Below are positions 1 to 7,437 of a DNA stretch of 64,000 nucleotides, one piece after another. The position numbers were made by a program, and so were the translations under genes. The notes under the pieces are model-generated. The model searched no databases and was not told where the DNA came from. It worked only from the letters and a program-made list of their open reading frames with translations. The stretch's first letter is position 1, and each line of letters opens with the position of its first letter. Source of the DNA: Paenibacillus xerothermodurans (lineage in GTDB: Bacteria > Bacillota > Bacilli > Paenibacillales > NBRC-103111); the NCBI RefSeq assembly GCF_002220865.2, contig NZ_NHRJ02000002.1:687401-751400 (forward strand). Direction: 5' to 3'.

Positions 1-2
1 GC

Positions 3-1391
3 GGCAGTGACGGGGGCGTGATCGTGGTGAGTCACGATCTTGACACGTTTCTCCCGATAGCGGACCGGGTGCTCGTGCTGGCGAAAGGGAAACTCGCCGC
101 AGATGTATCACCGGAGCAGCTGTGTGCCAATCCGGACATACTGCTTCAGGCGAACGTTGGCCTGCCGTCTGCGGTAAAGTTAGCGCAAGAGCTTCGGGAG
201 CATGAGGTGTTTCTCCAGTCTGCGTGTGTGTCTCCGCAAGCCGCGGCTGATGAGATCATCAGGCAAATTCAAGCATCGACGATGACCGTAGGCATCGCGA
301 CTGCCACAGCCGACGTGTCTGCCGGCAATACAGCTCACTTAGCTAAGACGTCAGCCGTCACTGTCACGGCTGCCAGCGCTGCTCACTGCGCCCACTATGC
401 AGCGTCCGGTGGCGCGGCTTCCACTACAGCTCACACTGCCACGTGTACACCTCTCGATGGCACTGGCGCCGGCGCTGCTGCCTCCGCCGGGACTGCAACC
501 GCCGCTGGCACGGCGAACGCAGTCGATACGGGTACAGCCCGCGAGATTGGCGCTGCGAGATCTGTGCCGGACGGCGAGGCCCCGGCATTGCCACAATCCG
601 CCGGCACAACACTTGCCAACGCAGCGGGCAGCAGCGCACAACGGCTGCATCCGATCACCAAATGGCTTCTATACATGATGCTTTCGGCAGGCATTTTGCT
701 GCAGCACTCTTGGGCTGGTGTCGGCGCTGCTGCAGTTATTACCTTGGTGTGCCTTATACTGTCACGAGAGTCCGTCCATACCATTCTGAAGCCAGGCAAG
801 CCGCTCTTGATCTTTATTGCCATATCGGCCTGCATCTCCGGGGTCACGCTGAGCTTTCAGCCGGACTCGTTGATTCCGAGGGCGTTTGAGTTTTCACTCG
901 TGGCGGCGGCACAAACGGTGCAAAAACTATCCGAAATCCTTCTTATTATGATACTTGGCGTTTTGTTCGCAGCGACCACCGGGCCACAAGTGATGCAGCG
1001 CGGCTTGGAGCAAGCTTTCTCTGTACTGGAGAGGTTTAAGCTGCCGGTATCCATCTTCACATTCGCCACTGCTCTGCTGCTAAAATTCATCCCGATGTTC
1101 TTCCACGAGATGGAAAAAATGTCTCTAATCACAAGAGCAAGGGGGAAATCTTACGTCAAGGCAGGTTCCATTCGGATGCGAGATATGCCGGTATTTATGA
1201 TTCCGCTCATCCTTTCGATGATGAAGCATGCGGAAGATCTGGCCTTTGCTCTGGAAGCCCGAGGCTATAAACTGAAACGTCTCATTGGCGATTCCAGCGG
1301 AAAAATAGTGCTTCAACCATTGGACAAATATTGTCTCGCAGTGGGGACCGCGCTGCTTGGCGCTCTGATAGCTATAGGCTCGGTGGCATAA
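3..1391 (+). CDS. ECF transporter ATPase C-terminus fused to EcfT-type permease (5' partial)
   Basis: Energy-coupling-factor module for vitamin or metal uptake, cut by the window edge. The frame is open from base 3, so the GTG at 18 is internal. Residues 1-30 carry an ABC-ATPase H-loop (VSHDLD followed by ADRVLVLAKG). Residues about 88-210 are an Ala/Thr/Ser/Gly-rich low-complexity linker. From about 215 to the end there are several hydrophobic segments and two EcfT-style Ala-Arg-Gly coupling motifs (ITRARGKSY and ALEARGYKL). ATPase and T component are normally separate proteins, so a natural fusion is unusual. The fusion is read directly from one continuous frame; its substrate is unknown because the S component lies outside the window or elsewhere. 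Confidence 0.85.
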   Translation, partial: GSDGGVIVVSHDLDTFLPIADRVLVLAKGKLAADVSPEQLCANPDILLQANVGLPSAVKLAQELREHEVFLQSACVSPQAAADEIIRQIQASTMTVGIATATADVSAGNTAHLAKTSAVTVTAASAAHCAHYAASGGAASTTAHTATCTPLDGTGAGAAASAGTATAAGTANAVDTGTAREIGAARSVPDGEAPALPQSAGTTLANAAGSSAQRLHPITKWLLYMMLSAGILLQHSWAGVGAAAVITLVCLILSRESVHTILKPGKPLLIFIAISACISGVTLSFQPDSLIPRAFEFSLVAAAQTVQKLSEILLIMILGVLFAATTGPQVMQRGLEQAFSVLERFKLPVSIFTFATALLLKFIPMFFHEMEKMSLITRARGKSYVKAGSIRMRDMPVFMIPLILSMMKHAEDLAFALEARGYKLKRLIGDSSGKIVLQPLDKYCLAVGTALLGALIAIGSVA

Positions 1392-1467
1392 GGCTGTGCC
1401 TAAAGTGAGGAAGCATTGTATGCAGCCCCTGTGGCCGCCATCTAAAGATGCTGCGTAAGCATAACAA

Positions 1468-1494
1468 CAAAAAACCCAACGATTGTCGGGTTAA
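1468..1494 (-). terminator. Rho-independent terminator
   Basis: On the minus strand a short stem (AACCC paired with GGGTT) is followed by a T run, just downstream of the metallophosphoesterase stop codon. Confidence 0.6.
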
Positions 1495-1514
1495 AATTGC
1501 TTTTGATTTTGCTG

Positions 1515-2528
1515 TTAGTGGTTATCTTTGCCCGGCTGCCGGGCCGCAGCGTTTTCGCTCCCATCTGCGTGGTCATTCATCTCTATTTTGTCATTGCGAA
1601 GCTCGAGCACACGATCCGGCTCCCGGCCATAGCCGTCGATCTCCAGCCGGTCAGGGAACACACGGACGATAGAGTACGCATTGGTGTTCTTCGTCTCCAC
1701 CATGCCCTGGAAGTTTACATAGTGAATTCCGTTCTTCCGTTCATAATTTCCCTCATGATTGTGTCCGTTGAAGTACGCAACAACGTTGGGGGAGGACTCC
1801 AACAGCTGACGTACTGCTTCATCATTCCACACATTGTGCATGTTTTTAGGGTAGATCGGCATATGACCGATTACCACCACTTTCTCTCCTGCCTGTGCCG
1901 ACCGTTGAAGTACCCCGCGCAACCAGTCCATCTGCTCCGAACCCAAGCCGCCATTCCAAGTTTCCGCGTTAGGTGCACCGGCCCATTTTAAGACATCATA
2001 CACGTCTTGAGCCCGCTTGTGTTTGGTCGTGCCTTCCGCGTTGGCATAAGTGCTTATATCGTTCGTGTCCAGCACGACAAAGCGCCAACCGTCACGGCTG
2101 AAATCATAGTACTGCTTCGTCATGCCAAGCAGGCCGACCACCTTATCGCTCGCGACGGGAAAGTCATGGTTGCCAAGCACATGATACTTCGGTCCGTTAA
2201 TCTGGTTGTACATAGGCACAATTTTTTCAAAGCTCGCTGCATCCCGGTCGATGATGTCACCTAACTGGATGGTAAACGCGAGATCATGCTTGTTGAACAA
2301 TTTTGCCGCTTCCGCCAGTTTACCTGGGGACTCTCGGTAAAATCGCGTGTTATTTGTGTCGCAATCGCAGTATTGCACATCCGCAATTAATCCGAACTGA
2401 AAGCTTGGATTTTTCTCCCGTTTCGCAGATATCGGCGTGTGACCAGCCATGAAGACGAGTACGGCCAAGAGCAATGTGACACTGGCAACAATGATAGATT
2501 TCTTCAACGCTGTCCCTGCATTTGTCAT
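1515..2528 (-). CDS. Secreted or membrane-anchored metallophosphoesterase (ADPRibase-Mn-like)
   Basis: Calcineurin-fold phosphoesterase of 337 residues. An N-terminal hydrophobic stretch (about residues 10-28) suggests a signal peptide or anchor. The dinuclear-metal motifs are in order: ADVQY near 50, GDIID near 95, GNHD near 120, GHMP near 222 and NGHNHEGNY near 255. The D-x-Q-Y first motif is typical of Mn-dependent ADP-ribose/CDP-alcohol phosphatases rather than of DxH enzymes, but that substrate is an inference. The start ATG follows a GGGGG-type ribosome site. It stands alone between terminators. A second, different metallophosphoesterase lies at about 49.9 kb. Confidence 0.85.
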   Translation of the reverse strand: MTNAGTALKKSIIVASVTLLLAVLVFMAGHTPISAKREKNPSFQFGLIADVQYCDCDTNNTRFYRESPGKLAEAAKLFNKHDLAFTIQLGDIIDRDAASFEKIVPMYNQINGPKYHVLGNHDFPVASDKVVGLLGMTKQYYDFSRDGWRFVVLDTNDISTYANAEGTTKHKRAQDVYDVLKWAGAPNAETWNGGLGSEQMDWLRGVLQRSAQAGEKVVVIGHMPIYPKNMHNVWNDEAVRQLLESSPNVVAYFNGHNHEGNYERKNGIHYVNFQGMVETKNTNAYSIVRVFPDRLEIDGYGREPDRVLELRNDKIEMNDHADGSENAAARQPGKDNH

Positions 2529-2746
2529 GGGAACCCCCTCTTTTTTGCCGCCGTCCTAGCACGTCGATGTGTGCCAGCATGCGGCGCGGATCGGTGTGTT
2601 TTCATCATGACAATGATAGCGTGGACATGTTTACGCGAAGTTAACTCCATGCAAAGAATTTGTTAAGCCGAGAGAGGGAGCAGGCTCACCGGTCCGGCTG
2701 ACGGGTTAACACTGCCCATCTGCGTGGTTCGGCCACACAAACAAAG

Positions 2747-2790
2747 AAGTCCGCAGCACTGCATGCTATAATGCAACCGGCTGCGGACTT
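2747..2790 (-). terminator. Strong terminator hairpin after the response regulator gene
   Basis: A ten-base stem (AAGTCCGCAG with CTGCGGACTT) closes a loop that holds a smaller hairpin. T-rich sequence follows on both strands, so it may act in both directions. It immediately follows the stop of the minus-strand winged-helix gene. Confidence 0.75.
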
Positions 2791-2801
2791 GTTTTCATGC
2801 G

Positions 2802-3563
2802 TCAATCTGCGATGCGGTACCCGACACCCCGTATGGTTTCGATGTATTTCGGTACTTTGGGATTGTCCTTCAGCTTATGCCTCAGGCTTTTCACATGAAC
2901 ATCGACGGTGTTGCTGCCTCCGAAGTAATGCTCACCCCATACACGATCCATCAACTCCTGACGGCTTAACACACTGCCTCCGGCATCCAACAACGCTTTG
3001 AGGAGATCGAACTCCGTCTTGGTCACCTCAATGCGCGAATCGCCTACATACACAGAGACTCGCTTGTAATCCACCAGCATATCTTTCAAGTACACTTGAT
3101 CCGCCCTTTGCTCAGCCGGACGGCTGCTGTGCAGCAGCAAGGACCGTATGCGTTCGAGTACCTCGTCCACTCCGTCCTCCGTCCAAGACCAGTCGGCATG
3201 GTGCATCAGCGGACTGAACGGCGCCGGGGACTGCTCGTCCCGGGAATTAACGAGCCGCAGCACCGGGGTGTGGTTCAGCAGCGGCCGGTTGGTCGCTCCG
3301 GGCGTCACGAGTGATTCCTGGGTGAGATCTATGATTATCAAATCCACATCAAGCTTGGCTAACGCTTCCTCATCCAGATAGTGGAACACCATAACGTCAT
3401 AGCACTTGGCGGTGAGCTGACCCACGAGCTCCCGAAGTGAGTAAGGATACGGACTAATGACGACGATTCGATTGGTGCTCGCACAGTACATCCCCGCCGC
3501 TTGGTCGTTTGCGGGAGCGATCGGCCTAAACGGCGTTACTCTGGAGCCGCGAAGCCCATTCAT
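2802..3563 (-). CDS. OmpR-family transcriptional regulator with degenerate receiver
   Basis: The C-terminal about 100 residues are a clear OmpR/PhoB winged helix: VTKTEFDLLKALLD, LSRQELMDRVWG, the VDVHVKSLRHKL recognition helix and IETIRGVGYRI at the end. The N-terminal about 120 residues look like a receiver (IVVISPYPYS, then DLIIIDLTQES) but lack the usual acidic pair and the clear phosphoryl-Asp/Lys pattern, so phosphorylation is doubtful. I choose the ATG at 3563, which overlaps the upstream perR stop as ATGA and implies translational coupling; a longer reading from 3590 would overlap more. No sensor kinase is adjacent. Its target is unknown. Confidence 0.85.
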   Translation of the reverse strand: MNGLRGSRVTPFRPIAPANDQAAGMYCASTNRIVVISPYPYSLRELVGQLTAKCYDVMVFHYLDEEALAKLDVDLIIIDLTQESLVTPGATNRPLLNHTPVLRLVNSRDEQSPAPFSPLMHHADWSWTEDGVDEVLERIRSLLLHSSRPAEQRADQVYLKDMLVDYKRVSVYVGDSRIEVTKTEFDLLKALLDAGGSVLSRQELMDRVWGEHYFGGSNTVDVHVKSLRHKLKDNPKVPKYIETIRGVGYRIAD

Positions 3564-3955
3564 TGCGTTTTCCCTTTGCATGTGGGGCACACTCCCTTCA
3601 ACAGCACGCGCTCATGTTCAACGTCATAGCCGACTTCCTTGGCTACTGCTTCCAGCCAATCCTCGGGAATTTTCGTGAACACTTCGTCCACCCTGCCGCA
3701 GCGCCTGCATACAATATGCTGATGCTCCTCCGTACATGCATCATAGCGGCTGGCGTCCCCATCCAATTTGAGCTCGGTGATCAAACCCTCCTCCGTTAAA
3801 TAGCGAAGTGAATTGTACACCGTTGCGTAAGCAAAACTGTAGTCCCGCTGCCGGAGCCGTTCCATAATGTCTGCAGCCGTCGGGTGATCCTCACTCTCCT
3901 GCAAAATATCATAAATCGCTTTGCGTTGTATGGTTAACTGCCCTTTTCTGCTCAT
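3560..3955 (-). CDS. perR: Fur-family peroxide regulator PerR
   Basis: DNA-binding repressor of 131 residues, the usual size, that senses peroxide through metal-catalysed histidine oxidation. The winged helix contains the FAYATVYNSLRYL recognition helix. PerR-type metal ligands are visible: a His in the EDHPTA segment, the Asp of RYD, the His pair in EEHQHIVC and the Asp of GRVDEV. The structural zinc site is formed by CRRC and CPTC. Zur or Fur are less likely given the RYD/HQH pattern. It is followed with an ATGA overlap by a winged-helix regulator gene. Genes elsewhere in the window (Mn catalase, SodC, Ohr) are plausible stress partners, though no PerR box was confirmed at them. Confidence 0.9.
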   Translation of the reverse strand: MSRKGQLTIQRKAIYDILQESEDHPTAADIMERLRQRDYSFAYATVYNSLRYLTEEGLITELKLDGDASRYDACTEEHQHIVCRRCGRVDEVFTKIPEDWLEAVAKEVGYDVEHERVLLKGVCPTCKGKTQ

Positions 3956-3985
3956 GGAATAGACCTCCGGTAATCATAGTTCATT

Positions 3986-4000
3986 TATATAAATTCTAAA
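3986..4000. promoter_or_regulatory. Candidate PerR box (autoregulation)
   Basis: A 15-base, A/T-rich, near-palindromic element resembling the PerR consensus TTATAATNATTATAA with about three mismatches, centred some 35 bases upstream of the perR start. Autoregulation would be typical of the family; the match is imperfect. Confidence 0.4.
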
Positions 4001-4513
4001 CTTAGATTCAGTTCAAGTCAATGCTATTGGCGAATTTCGTTCTAAATTCCCCATTGATGATAGACTCCCCCATTTTCCCATAGAAATATAACCGTCTAAC
4101 AGCTCTGCTTTCGCTTGTGGTAAAACGATCAGTGTTTATGTCTGGGACAGAGACACTGCCGCGCAGGACCAAATTATTTCTTTGACAGCGATTAGCGACA
4201 GCTTGTAGGCGTTCTTTTTTGCTAGATCGCGCGTGTTAACGCAAGTGAAACAATATTTGAATGACCCAACGGCCTGATTTCCGTACTATTAATCTACTCC
4301 GTTCCGAACGGGATGAAAGACGTGCTGCGAAGCATCTTCACGGCGGTACTTGGTTTCCTTACAGACACCAAACAGCGTGAGCTATGGGGGGCCATGTGAC
4401 CCCCAAGCTCACGCCTTTGACACTTAAACCTTTGGAAAACGAGGCATCTCTACATGCTCCTCGTTTAGACAAGCGCCCAGTGTTCCGTATAGGATTGGAT
4501 GTCTCTGGCAAGA
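4001..4513. other. Intergenic stretch with long hairpin and an orphan reading frame
   Basis: No complete gene is recognised. Bases 4376-4413 form a strong imperfect hairpin: CGTGAGCT pairs with AGCTCACG, and G and C runs pair inside it. On the plus strand, from just after a stop at about 4264 to 4396, one frame encodes a hydrophobic protein-like segment (beginning PNGLISVLLIYSVPNGMKD) with no usable upstream start. It could be a gene remnant, but I cannot assign a family. Confidence 0.35.
4436..4466 (-). terminator. Probable terminator for the yjcZ-type gene
   Basis: The inverted repeat AACGAGG/CCTCGTT is followed by TTTT on the minus strand, about 50 bases after the small sporulation gene. 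Confidence 0.5.
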
Positions 4514-4627
4514 TTAGATGACCCAAGATTTGGCAATGATCACCAAAAGAATGTAGAGGACCAAAATCACACCGACGGAAGTGAACAGACCGCCGTAAGC
4601 ACCAGCTGCACCTGCACCATAGCCCAT
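4514..4627 (-). CDS. YjcZ-family small sporulation membrane protein
   Basis: Only 37 residues. A Gly/Ala/Tyr-rich start (MGYGAGAAGAYGG) is followed by one hydrophobic helix (VGVILVLYILLVIIA) and a short KSWVI tail. This is the layout of the YjcZ family of tiny sporulation-associated membrane proteins, whose biochemical role is unknown. A GGAG-type ribosome site lies upstream of the ATG. A sigma-K-like promoter about 41 bases upstream supports late mother-cell expression and so supports the gene call. Too short for most gene finders. Confidence 0.8.
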   Translation of the reverse strand: MGYGAGAAGAYGGLFTSVGVILVLYILLVIIAKSWVI

Positions 4628-4667
4628 GTCTCCGCAACTCCCTTCTATAACTTTTTTTAATACGTTA

Positions 4668-4695
4668 TATCGTATGATCTGAGATTCAAAAAAGT
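4668..4695 (-). promoter_or_regulatory. Sigma-K-like promoter of the yjcZ-type gene
   Basis: On the minus strand, AC is followed after 17 bases by CATACGATA, matching the sigma-K pattern AC-N16/17-CATANNNTA. It sits about 40 bases before the ATG of the small sporulation protein. Confidence 0.5.
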
Positions 4696-5008
4696 TTGGA
4701 TAGTGTTGCTAAGCCATATGCAACATTTTGTGCAGTTTCTCTTGGCACATAGGGGATTCTGACGCCGCCTCCGAAAAACACAGACCCCACTAGAAGCTAT
4801 GAAAGATTGATATAGAATCTTTGCCTTGAGATAACCGTTGTGTCCGCATTCAAAAAACGGATGATGTTCCATCTCTCTTATGGTCGCTCCGCCTAAGGAA
4901 CGCCGACACCTACAGTCACATCTTTTCGTACGCTGCATTGTTAAGGTCTGCGAGCACTATGAGGCTCGGCCGCAGGGGAAACGCTCAGATTGAAAAGGAG
5001 ATGTTAAA
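4696..5008. other. Intergenic stretch, no gene recognised
   Basis: AT-rich at first and then mixed. An open minus frame (4657-4938) has a Cys/Arg-rich composition unlike a real protein. The last 20 bases hold the ribosome site of the NlpC/P60 gene. Nothing else is seen. Confidence 0.4.
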
Positions 5009-5545
5009 TTGAGCATCCGCCGATCTAAAGTGCAGCTCACTGTATTGCAAGAACCGATGCCTGCAGGCACCAAACTCATCATTCCGACAATTAGTGTCCC
5101 ACCGGTACCAGGCAGAGCCAGTAAACCCGGAAAAGTAGTGAAAATCAAACAGCACCGCGAGCTGGCGCGCATCATTATCTCTGTTGGCGTACGGCTGCGC
5201 GGAACCCCGTACCGGTTGGGCGCCGGACCGTATCCGCGCAGCCGCGCATTTGATTGTTCGTCGTTCGTAAGATATGTATTCGGGCGCTGTGGCATAGCCC
5301 TGCCAAGATCAAGCCGACAGCAGGCTGCCATGGGACGGTTTGTCAGGCAGTCGGCCGTGCAGCCCGGAGACCTCGTCTTCTTTCGAAGAGACGGCTGCTC
5401 AGGCAATGGTATTGGCCATGCTGGGGTGGATATTGGCAAAGGGTACATGCTCCACACCTACGCTTCACCGGCCGGGGTCACGATTACACGTTGGCGAAGC
5501 CCGTACTGGCTAAGAAGATATGTCACCGCACGGAGAATATTGTGA
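5009..5545 (+). CDS. NlpC/P60-family cell-wall peptidase
   Basis: A 178-residue protein with a C-terminal NlpC/P60 papain-like fold, probably a D-glutamyl-diaminopimelate endopeptidase. The catalytic Cys is in FDCSSFVRYVF (about residue 88), the His in GHAGVDIGKG (about 143), and a third polar residue (His) in YMLHTYASP (about 155). No export signal is visible, and the first 50 residues are short and basic without SH3 or LysM repeats, so it may act on spore wall or be released by lysis. The start is TTG with an AAGGAG site 9 bases upstream. It is monocistronic. Confidence 0.85.
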   Translation: MSIRRSKVQLTVLQEPMPAGTKLIIPTISVPPVPGRASKPGKVVKIKQHRELARIIISVGVRLRGTPYRLGAGPYPRSRAFDCSSFVRYVFGRCGIALPRSSRQQAAMGRFVRQSAVQPGDLVFFRRDGCSGNGIGHAGVDIGKGYMLHTYASPAGVTITRWRSPYWLRRYVTARRIL

Positions 5546-5688
5546 GTAACGATGGCTGCGAACGTGAACAAAAGTATGATAGTGGGATTAACCTGCCGGT
5601 CTCTTTCATCTTGACCAACGCGAACGTTCGCTGTTGCAAGCCAGCCAGGTAGTAGCTGACATACAGCTCAATGCCATATCAATCCAAA

Positions 5689-5735
5689 TAAAAAAACGCC
5701 GATGCACAGACCTAGATCTGCACAATGGCGTTTCG
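5689..5735 (-). terminator. Terminator of the sodium symporter gene
   Basis: A long stem on the minus strand (AAACGCC...GGCGTTT with an inner TGTGCAGAT/GTCTGTGCA arm) runs into seven T residues. It lies directly after the symporter stop. Confidence 0.8.
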
Positions 5736-5744
5736 GACAAGTAC

Positions 5745-7130
5745 CTATTCGAACTTAATTAAGCCAACGGAATATAAAAAGACCAGAATGATCAGGATTG
5801 GCGCGACAACTCTAAGCAGGAACATCCAGGTTTTGTACCAAGGTCCGGACAGCCCGGCCTCTTCTCCCGCCCGCTTCCACGCATATCCCGTAAATAAAGT
5901 GACGAGCAATCCGCCAAGCGGCATCATAATGTAGGAGGTGACGAACTCCACAAAATCAAAGATGGTTTTATCTTTGGTGATCTCAATGTGGCTAAGAACT
6001 CCGCCGACGGACAAAGCCGAAGGCACCCCGATAACGAAGCACAGCGCGGTGATCACAACCGCAGCCTTAGTGCGACTCCAACGCCATTTGTCCATAGCGT
6101 ACGCCATCGGCACTTCCATAATGGAGATAGCGGAAGTCAAGGCGGCGATCGACAGCAGCAGGAAGAATAGACCGCCGAAGAAGGCACCAAACGGCATTTG
6201 GGAGAACGCTGCTGGCAACGCCATAAATGCCAGGCCTACGCCTTCGCCGGGCGCCAGTCCATAAGAGAACACGGTCGGGAAAATGACCAATCCAGCGATG
6301 AACGCGTATACCAAATCTCCAAAGCCAACCGCCAATGTCGCAGCGCCCAATGACTGCTGCTTCTCTACGTAAGAGCCGTACGTAATCATGCAGCCCATGC
6401 CAAGAGATAGCGAGAAAAATGCATGTCCTAGTGCGATTAGCACCGATTCTGGAGTCAGCAGTGAAAAATCAGGCTTCAAGAAAAACTCTACGCCCTTGCC
6501 TGCGCCCGGCAGCGTCAACGAACGTACCATTAGTACCAAAAGAATGATTAAAAACCCGGGAATCAAAATTTTATTTAACTTTTCAATCCCCCCTGACACC
6601 CCACGAGCAAGTACCCACCCGCTGAGCACCATGACAACAGCCTGCCAAAACACAGGCATGTAGCCGCCGGCAAACGCCTTGAATTTGTTGCTGTAGTCGG
6701 CCCCTTCTTGGAACAGCGCACCCGTGAACGATTCCAGAGTGTAATGCAGCGTCCAACCGGCAACCACGGCGTAATAAGACATGATCAAAAATGCGGTGCC
6801 AACTGTTAAAAATCCAAGCCAACCCCAATACTTTTTGCCGGTCAGGTTGATAAGCGATGTGGCGGCGTTAGCTCTGCCTCCACGTCCTATTGTCATTTCC
6901 GCCAACAAAATTGGCAATCCTACGACAATAAGACATATAATGAACAATAGAAAAAAAGCGGCTCCACCATTTTGCCCTGTAATGTATGGGAATTTCCACA
7001 TGTTGCCTAAACCTACGGAGCTGCCGATGGCAGCCAGAATAAATCCGGCTCGTGTGAAACGTTCAGCCGTCCCTTTCTGCTGGCCTGCGGCCAATTGAGT
7101 ATCCTCTCCAATCTGCATGTTACCTACCAA
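5745..7130 (-). CDS. Neurotransmitter:sodium symporter (SNF) family transporter
   Basis: A 461-residue integral membrane protein with about 11-12 hydrophobic segments. The family signature is at the N-terminus: FILAAIGSSVGLGNMWKFPY in the unwound first helix, followed by NGGAAFFLLF. LeuT-type relatives take up amino acids with sodium; the substrate here is not readable. It is single-gene, with its own terminator. The ATG at 7130 or the internal ATG four codons on (MQIGED) may be used; a GGTTGGTAGG-like stretch lies upstream. Confidence 0.9.
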   Translation of the reverse strand: MVGNMQIGEDTQLAAGQQKGTAERFTRAGFILAAIGSSVGLGNMWKFPYITGQNGGAAFFLLFIICLIVVGLPILLAEMTIGRGGRANAATSLINLTGKKYWGWLGFLTVGTAFLIMSYYAVVAGWTLHYTLESFTGALFQEGADYSNKFKAFAGGYMPVFWQAVVMVLSGWVLARGVSGGIEKLNKILIPGFLIILLVLMVRSLTLPGAGKGVEFFLKPDFSLLTPESVLIALGHAFFSLSLGMGCMITYGSYVEKQQSLGAATLAVGFGDLVYAFIAGLVIFPTVFSYGLAPGEGVGLAFMALPAAFSQMPFGAFFGGLFFLLLSIAALTSAISIMEVPMAYAMDKWRWSRTKAAVVITALCFVIGVPSALSVGGVLSHIEITKDKTIFDFVEFVTSYIMMPLGGLLVTLFTGYAWKRAGEEAGLSGPWYKTWMFLLRVVAPILIILVFLYSVGLIKFE

Positions 7131-7437
7131 CCTTCTTTATAGATTCAAGTTACTACGTTACGGTAAAAGCGCTGCAATGTCATGTGGTAAATTATAACAT
7201 GTTCTTAACCTGAATAGACGATGTGTGCTAAAATAATTTTCAGAGAATTCACAGTTGCAATGGGAGATTCTGCTTGAGCAATGGGAGATTCTGTTTGCTT
7301 TTAGGAGATTTTGGAATAATTACTGGTTTTTTCGGCGTATTTCGCCATAATCCGCGAATTTTTGAATCATTTTTGCCTAAAACGGGTAATCATTCCCGAA
7401 CATTCTAGGGATAAGATCAATATTGGGGTGAACAAAG
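7131..7437. other. Divergent promoter region between symporter and PASTA protein
   Basis: AT-rich, 307 bases. It carries three direct repeats at 7257-7314 (listed separately). A GGGGTGAA ribosome site precedes the PASTA gene at 7425-7432. No gene is seen. Confidence 0.5.
7257..7314. repeat. Three direct repeats of 21-base period upstream of the PASTA gene
   Basis: Two near-identical 21-base units (core CAATGGGAGATTCTG) are followed by a third degenerate copy (core TTAGGAGATTTTGG). A spacing of two helical turns places them on one DNA face, as for a cooperative regulator. No known operator was recognised. Confidence 0.7.

Noticed and set aside
351..1316. Several open frames opposite and beside the ECF fusion
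   Set aside because: They mirror a GC-rich, low-complexity coding region and have no motifs or ribosome sites.
4657..4938. 93-codon frame on the minus strand
   Set aside because: Cys/Arg-rich with no ribosome site, and it overlaps the sigma-K-like promoter.
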